A DNA stretch of 64,000 nt from Vitellaria paradoxa (lineage: Eukaryota; Streptophyta; Magnoliopsida; Ericales; Sapotaceae): contig CM034237.1 of assembly GCA_019916065.1 (NCBI GenBank), forward strand, positions 21,783,752 through 21,847,751, in the 5' to 3' direction. Position 1 is the stretch's first letter. Each line of letters begins with the position of its first letter. Made by a program: the position numbers and the translations under genes. The notes beneath the pieces are model-generated. The model did no database searches. It saw only the letters and a program-made list of their open reading frames with translations, and was not told where the DNA came from. This document shows positions 35,012 to 46,351 of the stretch, piece by piece.

Positions 35012-35951
35012 TCATGCCTCGAACCTAAATATCGGGGATGAAAGGTATGAAAATATGAAAATTAATTAAAATCAAAATAAAACTTATTCTAATGTAAAAT
35101 TGCATTAATAAGCAATGATCACGTATCACTGTTCGAGTTAACCAATTAACATCATCTATAACTTCGTCCCTAATTTCTATATGAAATAACATAAACCAAC
35201 CAAAGGGTGTTGTTTTTTTAACAGCCAACAATTAGGGCATATCTGCCCAACACGCTACAACCACCAAAATAATATTGCAACCACTAGTTGTGCGTCATAT
35301 ACCATTCTCAGAACAAACTAACAATAACTAGAAGTGTGTGTATAAATAATTTGTGTAATTTTTGTTAAATTTTTTATTTTAAATAAAATAAAATTGTAAA
35401 AAAATTAATTTATATAATTTAATTAAGAGTAAAAATAATGTGATAGCTAAAAATTTTAAATTTGTCAAATAATTTAATTAGAGTAGTTTTTAGAAATTAT
35501 TTGATTTAACATTTTAATTTAATGGATGTTCAAGTGTATTTTAGGAAATTAAAAAATTTTACCAAAATTGAAACTTTATTAATTTTTTGACTTCACCGAT
35601 GCTCCTAGTGTTTCTTTTATAATAATACAGATACAAATTCAATTTTCTAACCCACATTTTGATTTACACAAATAATAACACAAATAAAAGAAACAAAGAA
35701 CACAGTCTCTGGGTCAATTAATAATATTATATAACTCTAATTGATCGCACCTAATTCTCAATAAGTAATTTGGATAAACATAATAACAACTAATCATAGT
35801 TTAAGACTATACTTAAGTCAACTTATGCTCAAGTTACTTACGTATCCTTTCTCAAAAATTGGATTACCAAAATTCTTATAATTATAACCAAAGCTAACTA
35901 TAATATTCATTAATATAATTATTAACATTAAACATTATCAAAATCAATAAC
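35012..35951 (-). mobile_element. Probable gypsy LTR fragment
   Basis: The start tgtcatgcctcgaacctaaa resembles the LTR edge tgtcacgccccgaaatccac at 35957, i.e. an LTR 3' end on the minus strand. No partner edge or PBS was found; the solo LTR at 35957 may have inserted into it. Confidence 0.4.
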
Positions 35952-35956
35952 CTTAG

Positions 35957-38806
35957 TGTCACGCCCCGAAATCCACAACCGGGGATGTGAGAACAAAATC
36001 TAAAAATAAATATCAAACCATGAAAAATGTACTATATCAGAGCGGAAGCTAATTAAAGTAAATATTATTCAATCTCTTGAATATCTAAAATAACTTTAAA
36101 ATGCCCTAGAATGGGTTACAAAACTATGCCACAAATATGGGCCCAAATCAAAACTCCATTACATTAAAATTTAAACGTTGGAACGCAAAATAAAACAAAT
36201 CATCCAACTATCACAACCCAAGATGGCTAGCTAACCCATTGGTCCATCACGAGCATCAACCCCTACATTACCAACTGTAGTAGGTGATGAGCACTAAATT
36301 CCACGTGTGCTCAGAGAGTGTTTATAAAATATAATTTATTAATCATATAATGCTTTTAACACTAATTAATAAGAAAAGAAGTTAAAATCTTGAAATTTTC
36401 AAAATAGCCATATTTAATTATTACATTCAAATTATAAAGTTACTTAGCCATGATCCCGCAGTCTCATGTTAAAAATAAATCATATCACTTCATTCACATC
36501 ACCACACATCAATATCATACTATGGGTCAGGTACTCTGCAAGTTTAGTCTGTGGCCTCAGAACTAAACCCAAAATAAATCCCCAGGCCTAAGCCGTGGGG
36601 TACAACTAGTCCCGCAGTCCTAGATGTACTCGTCACATCCCCAGATCTCAGTCATGGGGTACAATTGGTCCCGCAGTCCCAAATGTACTCATCACATTCC
36701 CAGACCTCAATCATGGGGTATATTTGGTCCCGCAGTCCCAAATGTACTCATTTGTCTTAGTAGGCAAACCGGTCCCGTAGTCCCGGTACTAAATATACGC
36801 TAGAATAAGCCGTATATATATTTCGTAGGTTTCTAGCCTACTGGTTATGCTAACCACCCTGCACAGGTTTTGGGACTCTTCAACCCTTGGGCTCTAGAAT
36901 CCACTCTTTCTAGTACCCTTAATGACCCTAATAACCCAAAAATCAAATCTCAAGTAATTTTTTTTATTAACAGTACAACATACACAAAAGTTCTTCCTAA
37001 TTTGATTTTTGTGTGCTCTTCCCTTTACTTTATAAGTTTTATAAAGTATGAATGTGTTTCGGGCCTAAGTTTCATGTTGCCCTTTCATAAAAATATTCTC
37101 ATACACGATTTATCAAATAAATATCATGCAACCATATTCAGGAATATATATATATATATATATATATGCAGCTAGCTTAGTAAATAAAATTTTATATCAA
37201 GCATGTTATGACAATGAAGGATTCAAGACATAAAGTTTGATAATTTATGAAAAATAGAAAATAAAATATTTTATACTAATTCAAAAGCCTAAAATACTTA
37301 TAATTAAGTCTAGTTTCATAAAAACAAGACTTAAAATTTATTCAATAAGCCATAAAATACAGATTTTAAAAAAATACTAAATGGATATTTCTGTTAGAAC
37401 CATACAAAACAGCCTTTTTTCATGATTTTTATAAAATCCATTTTAGATCCAAAAATTTTGAAATTTTCACAGAGAGCTCATTCATATATCTTGTTTAACA
37501 TATAAAAATTTCAAAAATTATATCAACTTTTATCAATATCTTTTATATCAAATATCTGACTACTATCAGTACAGCAATGTAAACCAGACAGCCAAGTTTC
37601 AATATTTTTATAAAATAAATTATTAGTCAGAAATTTATAAAAAATTTACTATAGAATCTCTAACATGTCTAGTTTCATATATAAAATTTTTAGAAATTAA
37701 TTTAATCTCTAGGTATCATTTTTATATCAAAAATCAAACTCCTATTAGCACAGCAATTTAAAACAAACAGTCATTTTTCACGATTTTTTATAAAATCCAT
37801 TTTAACTCAAAAAAATATGAAATTTTTACTGGATGCTATGTTGGATATGTACTCCGATATATAAAAATATTAAAAATTAATTCAACCTCTAATTATGAAT
37901 TTCATATAAAAACAGTGTGCTGATCTAGGTACAGAAATCTCAACCAATCAGTCAAGTTTGACTATTTTTAATAAATTCATTTACATTCCAAAAATTATGA
38001 AATTTTTACAGGAAACTCGTCTACATGTCTAATTTAACATATAAAATTTTCATGAACTAATTCGATCTCTAAGTACAATTTTTATGGGAAAATAGTGTAC
38101 CCATTTCAGTGTAAAAGTTTCAGAATTTCACATGCATAATCAAGAATCAATTTATAGATCAAGTTTTTCATATCTTGCACACACGCATATATATACATGA
38201 CATGATCAGAAAAAAATTATATTAAATAAACACAACCCCACTTACCTCACTACACACGTAGATGATCGGTGTGTAAAGTAATCAACACCAACTCAAGTTG
38301 GCTTTAAACACGAACCGGTAATCCTCTTTAAAACGCCAATTACGGGTTTTCCAAAAATCTCTCTATGATCTTTACCAACGTACAACCGATAGTATGATCT
38401 CTCTCTCCTCCTCTCTCTTAAATTTGAGAGGCCAAAATAAAAAAATACAGAATTTTTTTCTTGGTAGAAGATCATAGATGGTGAAGGTTTTAAACAACGT
38501 AAGAGTCCCCTTCTCTCTTATTCAGATCAATGAACTTATAAAACCCTCCTTAATACTTTTTCTAACTCTCACACAACTTGCCAATTCTTAACCTCCCCAC
38601 AATAAATAAACAAACTATCAACGCTTCCCCTCTCTACTGATGAATATAATTACATACATAATGAGGCATATATTAATGCATACAACATAAAAAAAATAAA
38701 TTAACACCAAATCACCTACATAAAATATAAATAGTGGTCCAAAATATCAAAATTTTAAATATTATAAATTTAAAATAAAAAAAGTCAAAAATTCTGGGTC
38801 TTTACA
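35957..38806 (-). mobile_element. Solo LTR of a gypsy-type element, 2,850 bp
   Basis: Read on the minus strand it starts tgtaaagacccagaatttt and ends ggggcgtgaca. A perfect 5-bp TSD cttag flanks it (35952-35956 and 38807-38811). No internal region is present. Inside are three repeats of a gtcccgcagtc...gtactc phrase (about 36609, 36669 and 36728) and repeated blocks around attttgaaattttcac (37460, 37810, 38000). The termini resemble those of the plus-strand solo LTR at 14777-16864. Confidence 0.9.
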
Positions 38807-38811
38807 CTTAG

Positions 38812-40115
38812 TATATTGATTCATAACAATAAATCACTCAATATAGATAATAATGCATACAATCTCATACAATTGGAGATGATGAAATGTAATATTAATG
38901 CAACCTCTAATTTCCCATTTAATCCCAACTTTATTTTGAGATTTTTGATACTTAGTAAAGCATGTAATGTCATTAATTAATCATACCATTTTCTCGACTT
39001 GTGATAACTAGGTGACAATTAGTATAACACAGAGGGTATCAAGTACACTTTTTTTGGTCTAGCTAACAAAATGTTAGTATACTCAAGTGCACAATATCCT
39101 GAATATAATATATTATCAAAATCACAATCTCTCATTGACTCTTCTGTCGTATCTCACAATAGGTATCAGCTTGTAGACAAGCATTTTGTCTTTAAATTTA
39201 GTGAATCCTAATATTTAGGATTAATGTCCCAATATCAATTATTAATTTCGAGTCACATATATCGATTAGGGATCATATAGTAATTTAAAAAAAATCCCAT
39301 TTTATCATTTTAAAGAAAATCAATCTTTTTATACGTATAACTTTGTCTAAGAGACATCAATATCAATAATATGGTGTTCTCAGCCAAACACAATAATAAC
39401 TAAATGATCCAACCCCAATCCCATTACACGTCGTATGCTCAACCATGTTTAACATTATTTCTTTTATTTTTATTTTTAGTATTATTATTGCTTCATTTAA
39501 AGTTTTGTTTGAAGAAAAAAAAACCCTTGATTGGGAGGTTAATTGCATAAAAAATAACCGAGTTAATTACAATAATCTTTATTCATTATCAAAAATCATT
39601 ACGCATTTACCTACTAAATTATTAATTTGTAACAATGCACCTTTCCGTATTTTAATATTTATAAATTTAACTAGATTAGTCAATTAATGCAAATACAGGG
39701 CCATAAAACAAGCTCATGTTTGATAGTGACATAGATATTTTACAAATTTATTAGAATAGAGTAACACTCATATATATCTAAGAGTATTATAATTCCATAA
39801 TTTTACTAAACTATCTTTTTTCTTAACAAAAGTTTTGTCTATGATTTAATTTTTTCCCTACTAAAAATTTATGCAAGAGCATTTTAGTCCCTAATACTTG
39901 TTCTTCTATCTTACGCGTACATTATTTCAATAAATTTATTAAAATCACAAATATTAATGCGAATAAGAAGTATATTGTTATAAATTAATAATTTAAAGAA
40001 TTAATATATAATATTTTTAATTGACAAGGATGGAATAATAATATTAAATCATAATTTAAAAGAATGATTTTATAATTAACTCAAAGATCAAAATTTTAGG
40101 ATTTCAGGATATCAA
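38812..40115. other. Non-coding stretch, nothing recognised
   Basis: AT-rich sequence with no gene, RNA or element ends that I can support; open frames at 39363-39548 and 39445-39687 are AT-biased noise on opposite strands. Confidence 0.5.
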
Positions 40116-40312
40116 GTCCCTATTTGGAGTGCCAAGTTTTGGCAAAAAAATTAACACTAGAAAAATTTTTCGTTGTTAAATATTTAGTGTGTCCTCGGAA
40201 AATAGTAAAAAAAAAAAAAAAGGTAAAAGTTAAAATAAAATTCGAAAATATTAGTAAAATTTGGAGAAAATTTGAGATCTTTTGCCAAATTTGATACTCC
40301 AAACGTACACTG
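40116..40312. mobile_element. Small MITE, about 197 bp
   Basis: The left arm atttggagtgccaagttttg and the reverse complement of the right arm (gtttggagtatcaaatttgg) match closely, both running into caaaa. The core is A-rich. The exact ends and target duplication could not be fixed. Confidence 0.6.
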
Positions 40313-41140
40313 AGTCATTTTGTTCACCAATTTCTACCCAAAAATAATTTTGTTAATTTTCTCCAATTTTTCCTTATGAAACTCCTAATTTTTACTAATT
40401 TTTATTTTTTTCAATTTCTATAAAATTTTTTAAATATTTATAAATTTTTATTAAATGTTAACTAATCAATAACGTGTCACGTGTCATTCATAGATGCAAA
40501 TTTCTATCTTTTTTTATTTTTTTAGTGGTTACAAACAATTCCTACATAAGGTTATAGAAATTGAGGTTTTGGTCAAAATAAATAGTTCTTATCTACAAAT
40601 AGGATACTCTTTTTTTTTTTTTTTTTCCTTTTCTTTTTAACAAAAACACTAGCTAGTCATAAAGTTCGGTTTATAGTCTCCGACTCTAATTCTGCAACAG
40701 TACTCAAACACGCCCATAGATTCAATAAAAAGTAAACAGCTAGTATCCTTGTATTTGAATGGTCCTTTGTTTGAGGTTCGATTTTTGAGCGTGACTGATC
40801 AAAAAAGACAAACGACTTGAAAAAATGGAAAGAACGGATAAAAAATAATATTTTTATATTTTATTGGAAAAATCATTAATAGATCTTTTTTTATTTTTAA
40901 CTTTTGTAATTAATTAACTTGAGCTGATATACACGATATATATCTAATAATATTTACACTCAAGTATTACTTCAAATTCGTTCAATTTGTCGTAAAATTT
41001 TAAAAAATTTTATTTTTTACCCCATTTTACAAATAACTAACTTATAATTAATTTTATTTTTTATCACATCATACGTGCGGGAGACATATACTTGCTACGA
41101 TTGGACGAACTCAAACCCAGCCAGCCAACTTGAGAAAGGA
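40313..41140. other. Non-coding stretch, nothing recognised
   Basis: AT-rich to about 41060, then composition becomes more balanced toward the small ORF at 41187. Confidence 0.5.
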
Positions 41141-41186
41141 GAGGCAAAATGGGAAGAAAAGCTGCGGAAACCTATTAACGAGGCAA

Positions 41187-41306
41187 ATGGCGGATCCCTC
41201 TACGCCCTCGAAAGGTTCAACCATTTTGGACGGTCGACCTAAAACCCTAAACTCAGGCGGTACCGTCGCACGCGGAGTGGTCCCCTACACTGGCACGCAC
41301 CATTGA
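41187..41306 (+). CDS. Unassigned 39-codon ORF in a GC-rich island
   Basis: An ATG-to-TGA frame beginning MADPSTPSKGSTILDGRPK and ending GVVPYTGTHH, in a patch (about 41100-41340) clearly GC-richer than its surroundings and without transposon signatures. A 9-codon upstream frame (MGRKAAETY, 41148-41177) precedes it by nine bases, an arrangement typical of a 5' leader. I do not recognise the protein. It may be the first exon or 5' end of a lost or captured gene, or chance; no continuing exon is seen in the next 700 bases, where AT-rich repeats begin. Confidence 0.3.
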   Translation: MADPSTPSKGSTILDGRPKTLNSGGTVARGVVPYTGTHH

Positions 41307-41788
41307 CGATCTGCTCCTTAACATCTTGTCTAATATTCGGACGGAAAATTAAAAAATTAACCTCAAAAAACCCAAACGAAAAAGGAAAAACCACCCACTG
41401 CCTGACAAGTGTCGGTGAAATAAAATAAAATAAAATAAATTAGACACAAATATTTATAGCATGTTTGTGTGAAGGCAACCTAAATTTCTGAGTTGTATGT
41501 GCGTATTCTGACCAGAAATTTGGGCTTGGACTGGACTTGTCTGTAATCGTAAAAATTAATATAAATTTAAAAAAATTATAATTTTATAATTTATATAATA
41601 AATAAAATATTTTCATTTTATAAAAATTTATAAAATTTTATGAATCTGCAGCGGAATCTAATTATCAGTACGATTCATTTAACGTGGTGCTTGAGTGTAC
41701 CGTTCAAATTCAATCCTCTAACATTCGGTAATTAAAAAGAATGTTTTTTTTTTTTTTGGTAATTAAATTAGAAGAATGTCTAGTTTAC

Positions 41789-42099
41789 TAAATTTCACCA
41801 AGAACGGCAAAAAATTATTAAAAGTTATCAATTTTATCCAATCAAATTTTATTACGTATTATTTTTATATCAAATTTTTAATCTTTTCATTAAAATTTAA
41901 TTATTTTCTATCTATATTTATATCAAATTATATTTTTTGGATGCACTTGGAATGATAAAAAATAAGATAAAATGATATAAAATGAGATAAATTGTGAATT
42001 CGTGCAGTGAAATAAAAAATAAATAAATTTTAAAATTTTTTAGTATTTTTATCAATTTTTAAAATTTTTTATCATCTCAAACGAAGCTTAAAGTTTCGA
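41789..42099 (+). repeat. Flanking direct repeat, left copy
   Basis: 311 bases starting taaatttcaccaagaacgg and ending cttaaagtttcgaa, almost identical to 44305-44623. Each copy contains a small MITE-like unit with related ends (ggatgcacttggaatgataa and, reversed, gcttcgtttgagatgataaa). Confidence 0.92.
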
Positions 42100-43251
42100 A
42101 GTACATCATTAAGAGTAAGCTCCTTTCCTGAAGTCATTTTCAGCACAATCTTTCCTTGTCCTTCAACCTTGGAGGTTGCTGAATTACCCATATATAATTG
42201 TTCCCCTTCCACAGCTTGGTAAGATGAGAACATCCACCTGTTGGTGCAAATGTGACGAGTGGCTCCAGTATCCACCCACCATTCCTTTGGATTACTTCCA
42301 ATCAGGTTCACTTCAGAGACTACTGCTGAAAGATGCATATCATCCATATGACTCTCCACTTCAGTTATATTAGCTTGATTTGTTTTATTCCTTTTCTTGG
42401 AAGGCTCTTGAACTTTCCGTATGCGACAGTCTTTTGCTCGATGGCCAGGTTTTTCACAGAGATAGCATTTTCCTTGAAACCTTTTAAAGCTGCCAATCTT
42501 TGAGCTTTCTCCAGTGTACTTCCTTTTCTTACTATTGGTATGTTTCACTTGCTCTATCACATTAGCCTTGGACACTGTGCTGATATCCACTTTTCTTATC
42601 AGAATTGCGGTTATCTTCCTCTATCCTCAATCTCACAATAAGATCTTCAAGTTTCATCTCTTTACGCTTATGCTTAAGGTAATTTTTGAATTCTTTCCAA
42701 GATGGTGGTAGTTTCTTAATTATTGCAGCAACTTGGAATGACTCACTAATTATCATCCCCTCAGCATGTATCTCATGTATGATTACTTGGAGATCTTGAA
42801 CTTGATTAATTACACTCTTTGAATCAATCATTTTGTACTCAAGAAATTTGCCCACTACGAATTTCTTTGAGCCAGCATCTTCTGTCTTGTACTTTTTGTC
42901 TAAAGATTCCCAGAGTTCCTTAGACGTTTTTATTGGACTATACACGTTATATAACATGTTATCCAATCCATTGAGGATATAATTGCGACACAAAAAATCA
43001 GCATGTTTCCATGCCTCAATCGCTGCCACAACATGACTGTCAGTCTCATTCTCATCCAAATGTGGCACATCTTCCTTAAGAAACTTTGCCAAATTTAATG
43101 TGGTGAGATAAAATAACATTTTTTGTTGCCATCTTTTAAAATCTGCACCATTAAATTTTTCTGGCTTCTCACCATGGCCCATTGGCACATTAGGAGCAGT
43201 GATCGGTGTTGCAACCGGAACAGTAACCGAATTTACTGTCTCACTTGTCAT
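42072..43251 (-). pseudogene. copia gag-protease fragment (element D)
   Basis: A long open gag (229 codons from 43251) with the plant copia pattern [20 protein letters not shown], then [21 protein letters not shown] and a [14 protein letters not shown] motif. One frameshift near 42580 moves into a second 172-codon frame with a perfect zinc knuckle CYLCEKPGHRAKDC and the protease active site WWVDTGATRHICTN. The sequence then runs into the flanking direct repeat near 42099, so the rest of protease, integrase, reverse transcriptase and RNase H are absent. It is the best preserved retroelement gag in the window, but truncated. Confidence 0.9.
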
Positions 43252-44304
43252 TTTCCCAAATAATTTTGTGCAGTGAACTTTAATAGAAACAAATTGGAGA
43301 CTGCATCAAAGATTAAGGAAAATGATCAAACTGGTGATTCAAAACCGAAATGACAAATGAATTACACATTGGTCAACCAAAATAGTGCATAATTACCGAG
43401 AATTAATAAGAAATCTAAACAACACATAATTGAATTTGTTTATTTTCCTTTTAAAGCAAATAGAAATATTTCAGAAAATAAAAAACAGTGACTGGACCAA
43501 CAGAAAACAAATTCAGTCTTAAGATTGTTGGATAAATTAGTCAAATTCAGTCACTGTTTTGAGAAAATTAAATATCATTAAATTGAACTTACAATTTTGT
43601 GCAGAAAATCGAATTCACTGATCAAGCCTAGTGTTGGACACTATCTCCTTAAGACTGAATTCGCCTCCCACAAGGCTTCTGGTTTTAACGGACGTCAGTC
43701 TCCCAGGATAGAATGATCACACATACACACAAAAGGAAGCGACAATTTGTGTGTTCTTGCGAACCAAACTTTGCTTGTATTCTTTTTATGCAAAATGAAT
43801 TTCCTTATTCAAAAGAATTTTTTATGCAATGTTTTTAATGCAAAAAATCTAACCCATTTTTATGCAAAGATGAATGTTTAAATAATTAGCCATTAGCCAT
43901 GTCTATTGGAAGAATAGACACCACCATTCATGAAGAGGGGCATCTGTTCATAGAACAGACATGCCTGTTAGGAAGAGATACTTCAAAACGACGTAGTTTT
44001 GGAAAAACAATATTTGGACTGGGCTAATAATTAGATTGGGCTAATGGGCCACAGAATTTTTTAAGCCCAAAATCCAAAATGAGATCATTTAAGCCCAAAA
44101 TTTATTCAAGCCCACTTTGGTCCTCACTTTGAAGCCTATTTTCATTCACATAATTCATGGTTTTGAATATGTGAATTCATGGAATTAATATTCTTACATA
44201 ATTATATTAATTCCACATTTGATCCATAATTAATAATATATGGAACCCTTATAAATATTGGCTTAAAGTCAATAAAAATTCATAGTTAAAACCATGAATT
44301 CCAA
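42100..44304 (-). mobile_element. Truncated copia element D (5' region, gag, protease start)
   Basis: 2,205 bp between two direct repeats. On the minus strand it begins with LTR-like DNA including a TATA-like atatttataagg near 44250, then a leader ending in an intron-like ttgatgcag near 43300, then gag. No PBS of the usual tRNA-Met type was seen and no 3' LTR exists. Confidence 0.65.
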
Positions 44305-44623
44305 TAAATTTCACCAAGAACGGCAAAAAATTATTAAAAGTTATCAATTTTATCCAATCAAATTTTATTACGTATTATTTTTATATCAAAATTTTAATCT
44401 TTTCATTAAAATTTAATTATTTTCTATCTATATTTATATCAAATTATATTTTTTGGATGCACTTGGAATGATAAAAAATAAGATAAAATGATATAAAATG
44501 AGATAAATTGTGAATTCGTAATTCGTGCAGTGAAATAAAAAATAAATAAATTTTAAAATTTTTTAGTATTTTTATCAATCTTTAAAATTTTTTATCATCT
44601 CAAACAAAGCTTAAAGTTTCGAA
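44305..44623 (+). repeat. Flanking direct repeat, right copy
   Basis: Near-identical to 41789-42099, with a short gtaattc insertion near 44518 and a few substitutions. It ends at an AT microsatellite (44624-44644). Confidence 0.92.
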
Positions 44624-45918
44624 ATATATATATATATATATATATTTCATTTAAAAGGATTCCATCAAATTCCCACGCAGGAACAAAACTATGATGGGTA
44701 TGAGGGCAATGCACCCTTAAAAAAGTTTTGAATAATGTGACCCCGCTGCTCTAAATTTTTTTTAAAAAATTTATAACATAATTCGACCTCCTAAATTAAA
44801 AAAAAAAAAAGATAAAAATATCAACATTAGTATATATAAATTTTTAATTGAGAAAAATTTAAACTATGGTCTAACCGTTCTAAAATTTTATTTTTTATTA
44901 AATTATTATATACAACTCAAAATTTAAAATCCTAACTAATTGCACCATTTATATATGTATACTAATTTATTTTTTATTTACTAAATATAATTTATAATAT
45001 TAGTTATAATTTTCATTGTCCTCCTTGAATTTCGAAAAATACTATCGCTAGATACAAATTTTGACTAAAAACAATTATAGCATGTTTCAATTCCGTAAAT
45101 TTTTCAAAAAAATAAAAATAATATCATTAGTACCTGCCAAAATTTTTATTTTTTAATTATTATATATAATTCAAAATTTTAAAATTCAATTAATTGTACC
45201 GTATATATATATTAATCTATTTTTTACTTATTAAATATAATTTATGATATTAATTATAATTTTTTAAGCCTAAATTCCACCCACTGAAAAAAAAAATAAT
45301 TAGAATAAAAATTTTGATTTCGTACCGATTCTCACATGTTTGAGCTTGCAAGTTACATTTTGGAATAGCACTACAATTTTATTGTAAGGGCAAATGCCAA
45401 AGAGTAGATTCAGAGGTTACATTGCATGAATTTGGAGAGCTAACATCGTTTGGTTCAGTGACAGCATCTACATAAATTCATACTTCTTTACAATTAAAAA
45501 TATATAAATATATTTAAATTATTAAATTTTAATCTAACAATTTGAAATGTACAACCTCCAAACTGACCACATTTTCGACGTTAGTCTCCCTCTTTTACAT
45601 TGCATTGGCACTATTAGGTAGCATCCAAATCAACTTTCAACAGTAAAACATCTCAACCAAAGCAAAACGAAAAACAGTAAATCCTCCATCCATAACTATA
45701 AGCAGCCAAAAATGGACACAACACATGCATGAAAATAAGGGGAAAAAGGAAAAAGATACTACAAAGGATATGACCAATGTATATATATTTCTCAGAACTT
45801 ATATTAAGAAACAAAATTTAATGCATAATTTAACACAAAAGATAAATGAAGTACCAGAAAGAATATTTTGTAATCCCAAAGGTTTCCACGAGTGTGTTTA
45901 ACACTCATAGAATACATA
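44624..45918 (+). repeat. 3' flank of the intact CRK (paralogous block)
   Basis: No gene. From about 44960 the sequence matches 11640-11962, then 18473-18880, showing that CRK duplication extended well beyond the coding region. AT-rich between 44700 and 45300. Confidence 0.7.
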
Positions 45919-46175
45919 GTCTCCTCTCTAGCAAAACTTGGGACCAGCCTCCCAGACGCAAAGCGTAGTAAAGGTTGGTAGGACAGGTCTCCTTGACTGA
46001 ACGAACCGTATCTAATTTTTAGGTGTGGGTCCGACTCCCCGTCACTACGCGAGTTCGCGATTTGTCGCTATATATGTTGAGGGGTCGGTATGTGTGGCAC
46101 AAACCAAAAGAGATTCACTCTCTAGGGGTTTGGCCTAAGGAGTGAATCTCTCGAGGTCAAATCCTTTTTTTTTTT
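45919..46175 (+). mobile_element. SINE-like retroposon, 257 bp, with oligo-T 3' tail
   Basis: The insert is flanked by 14-bp direct repeats tcatagaatacata (45905-45918 and 46176-46189). The paralogue at about 18863-18876 has the uninterrupted site, ttatagagtacata. The insert is GC-richer than its surroundings, starts gtctcctctctagc, carries a box A-like tagcaaaacttgg (45929-45941) and a box B-like ggtccgactcc (46028-46038), and ends in 12-13 T. Long variable TSDs and pol III-like boxes suggest a tRNA-derived SINE. The box spacing (about 87) is longer than usual. Confidence 0.75.
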
Positions 46176-46265
46176 TCATAGAATACATAATCAACACCTA
46201 TTTTAAGTTCATAGCTAGCCAAAAATTACACTAACTGACTTTGGGACACAAGAAAAAAAATCCAT

Positions 46266-46271
46266 TTTATT
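46266..46271 (-). terminator. Likely polyadenylation signal of the CRK gene
   Basis: The plus strand reads tttatt, i.e. AATAAA on the gene's strand, 81 bases after the stop codon. The same hexamer is conserved in the pseudogene near 18952. Confidence 0.55.
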
Positions 46272-46351
46272 TAGAAGTACAAATACATAACTATATGTTA
46301 GCTAGAGAGCAATTCTCGAATCTTGATATGACCAAAGACTTTCTTCTCACA

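Noticed and set aside
41789..44623. Direct repeats taken as LTRs of the copia fragment
   Set aside because: No TG...CA ends, no PBS inside the right copy and no polypurine tract beside the left copy; the repeats themselves contain a MITE-like unit.
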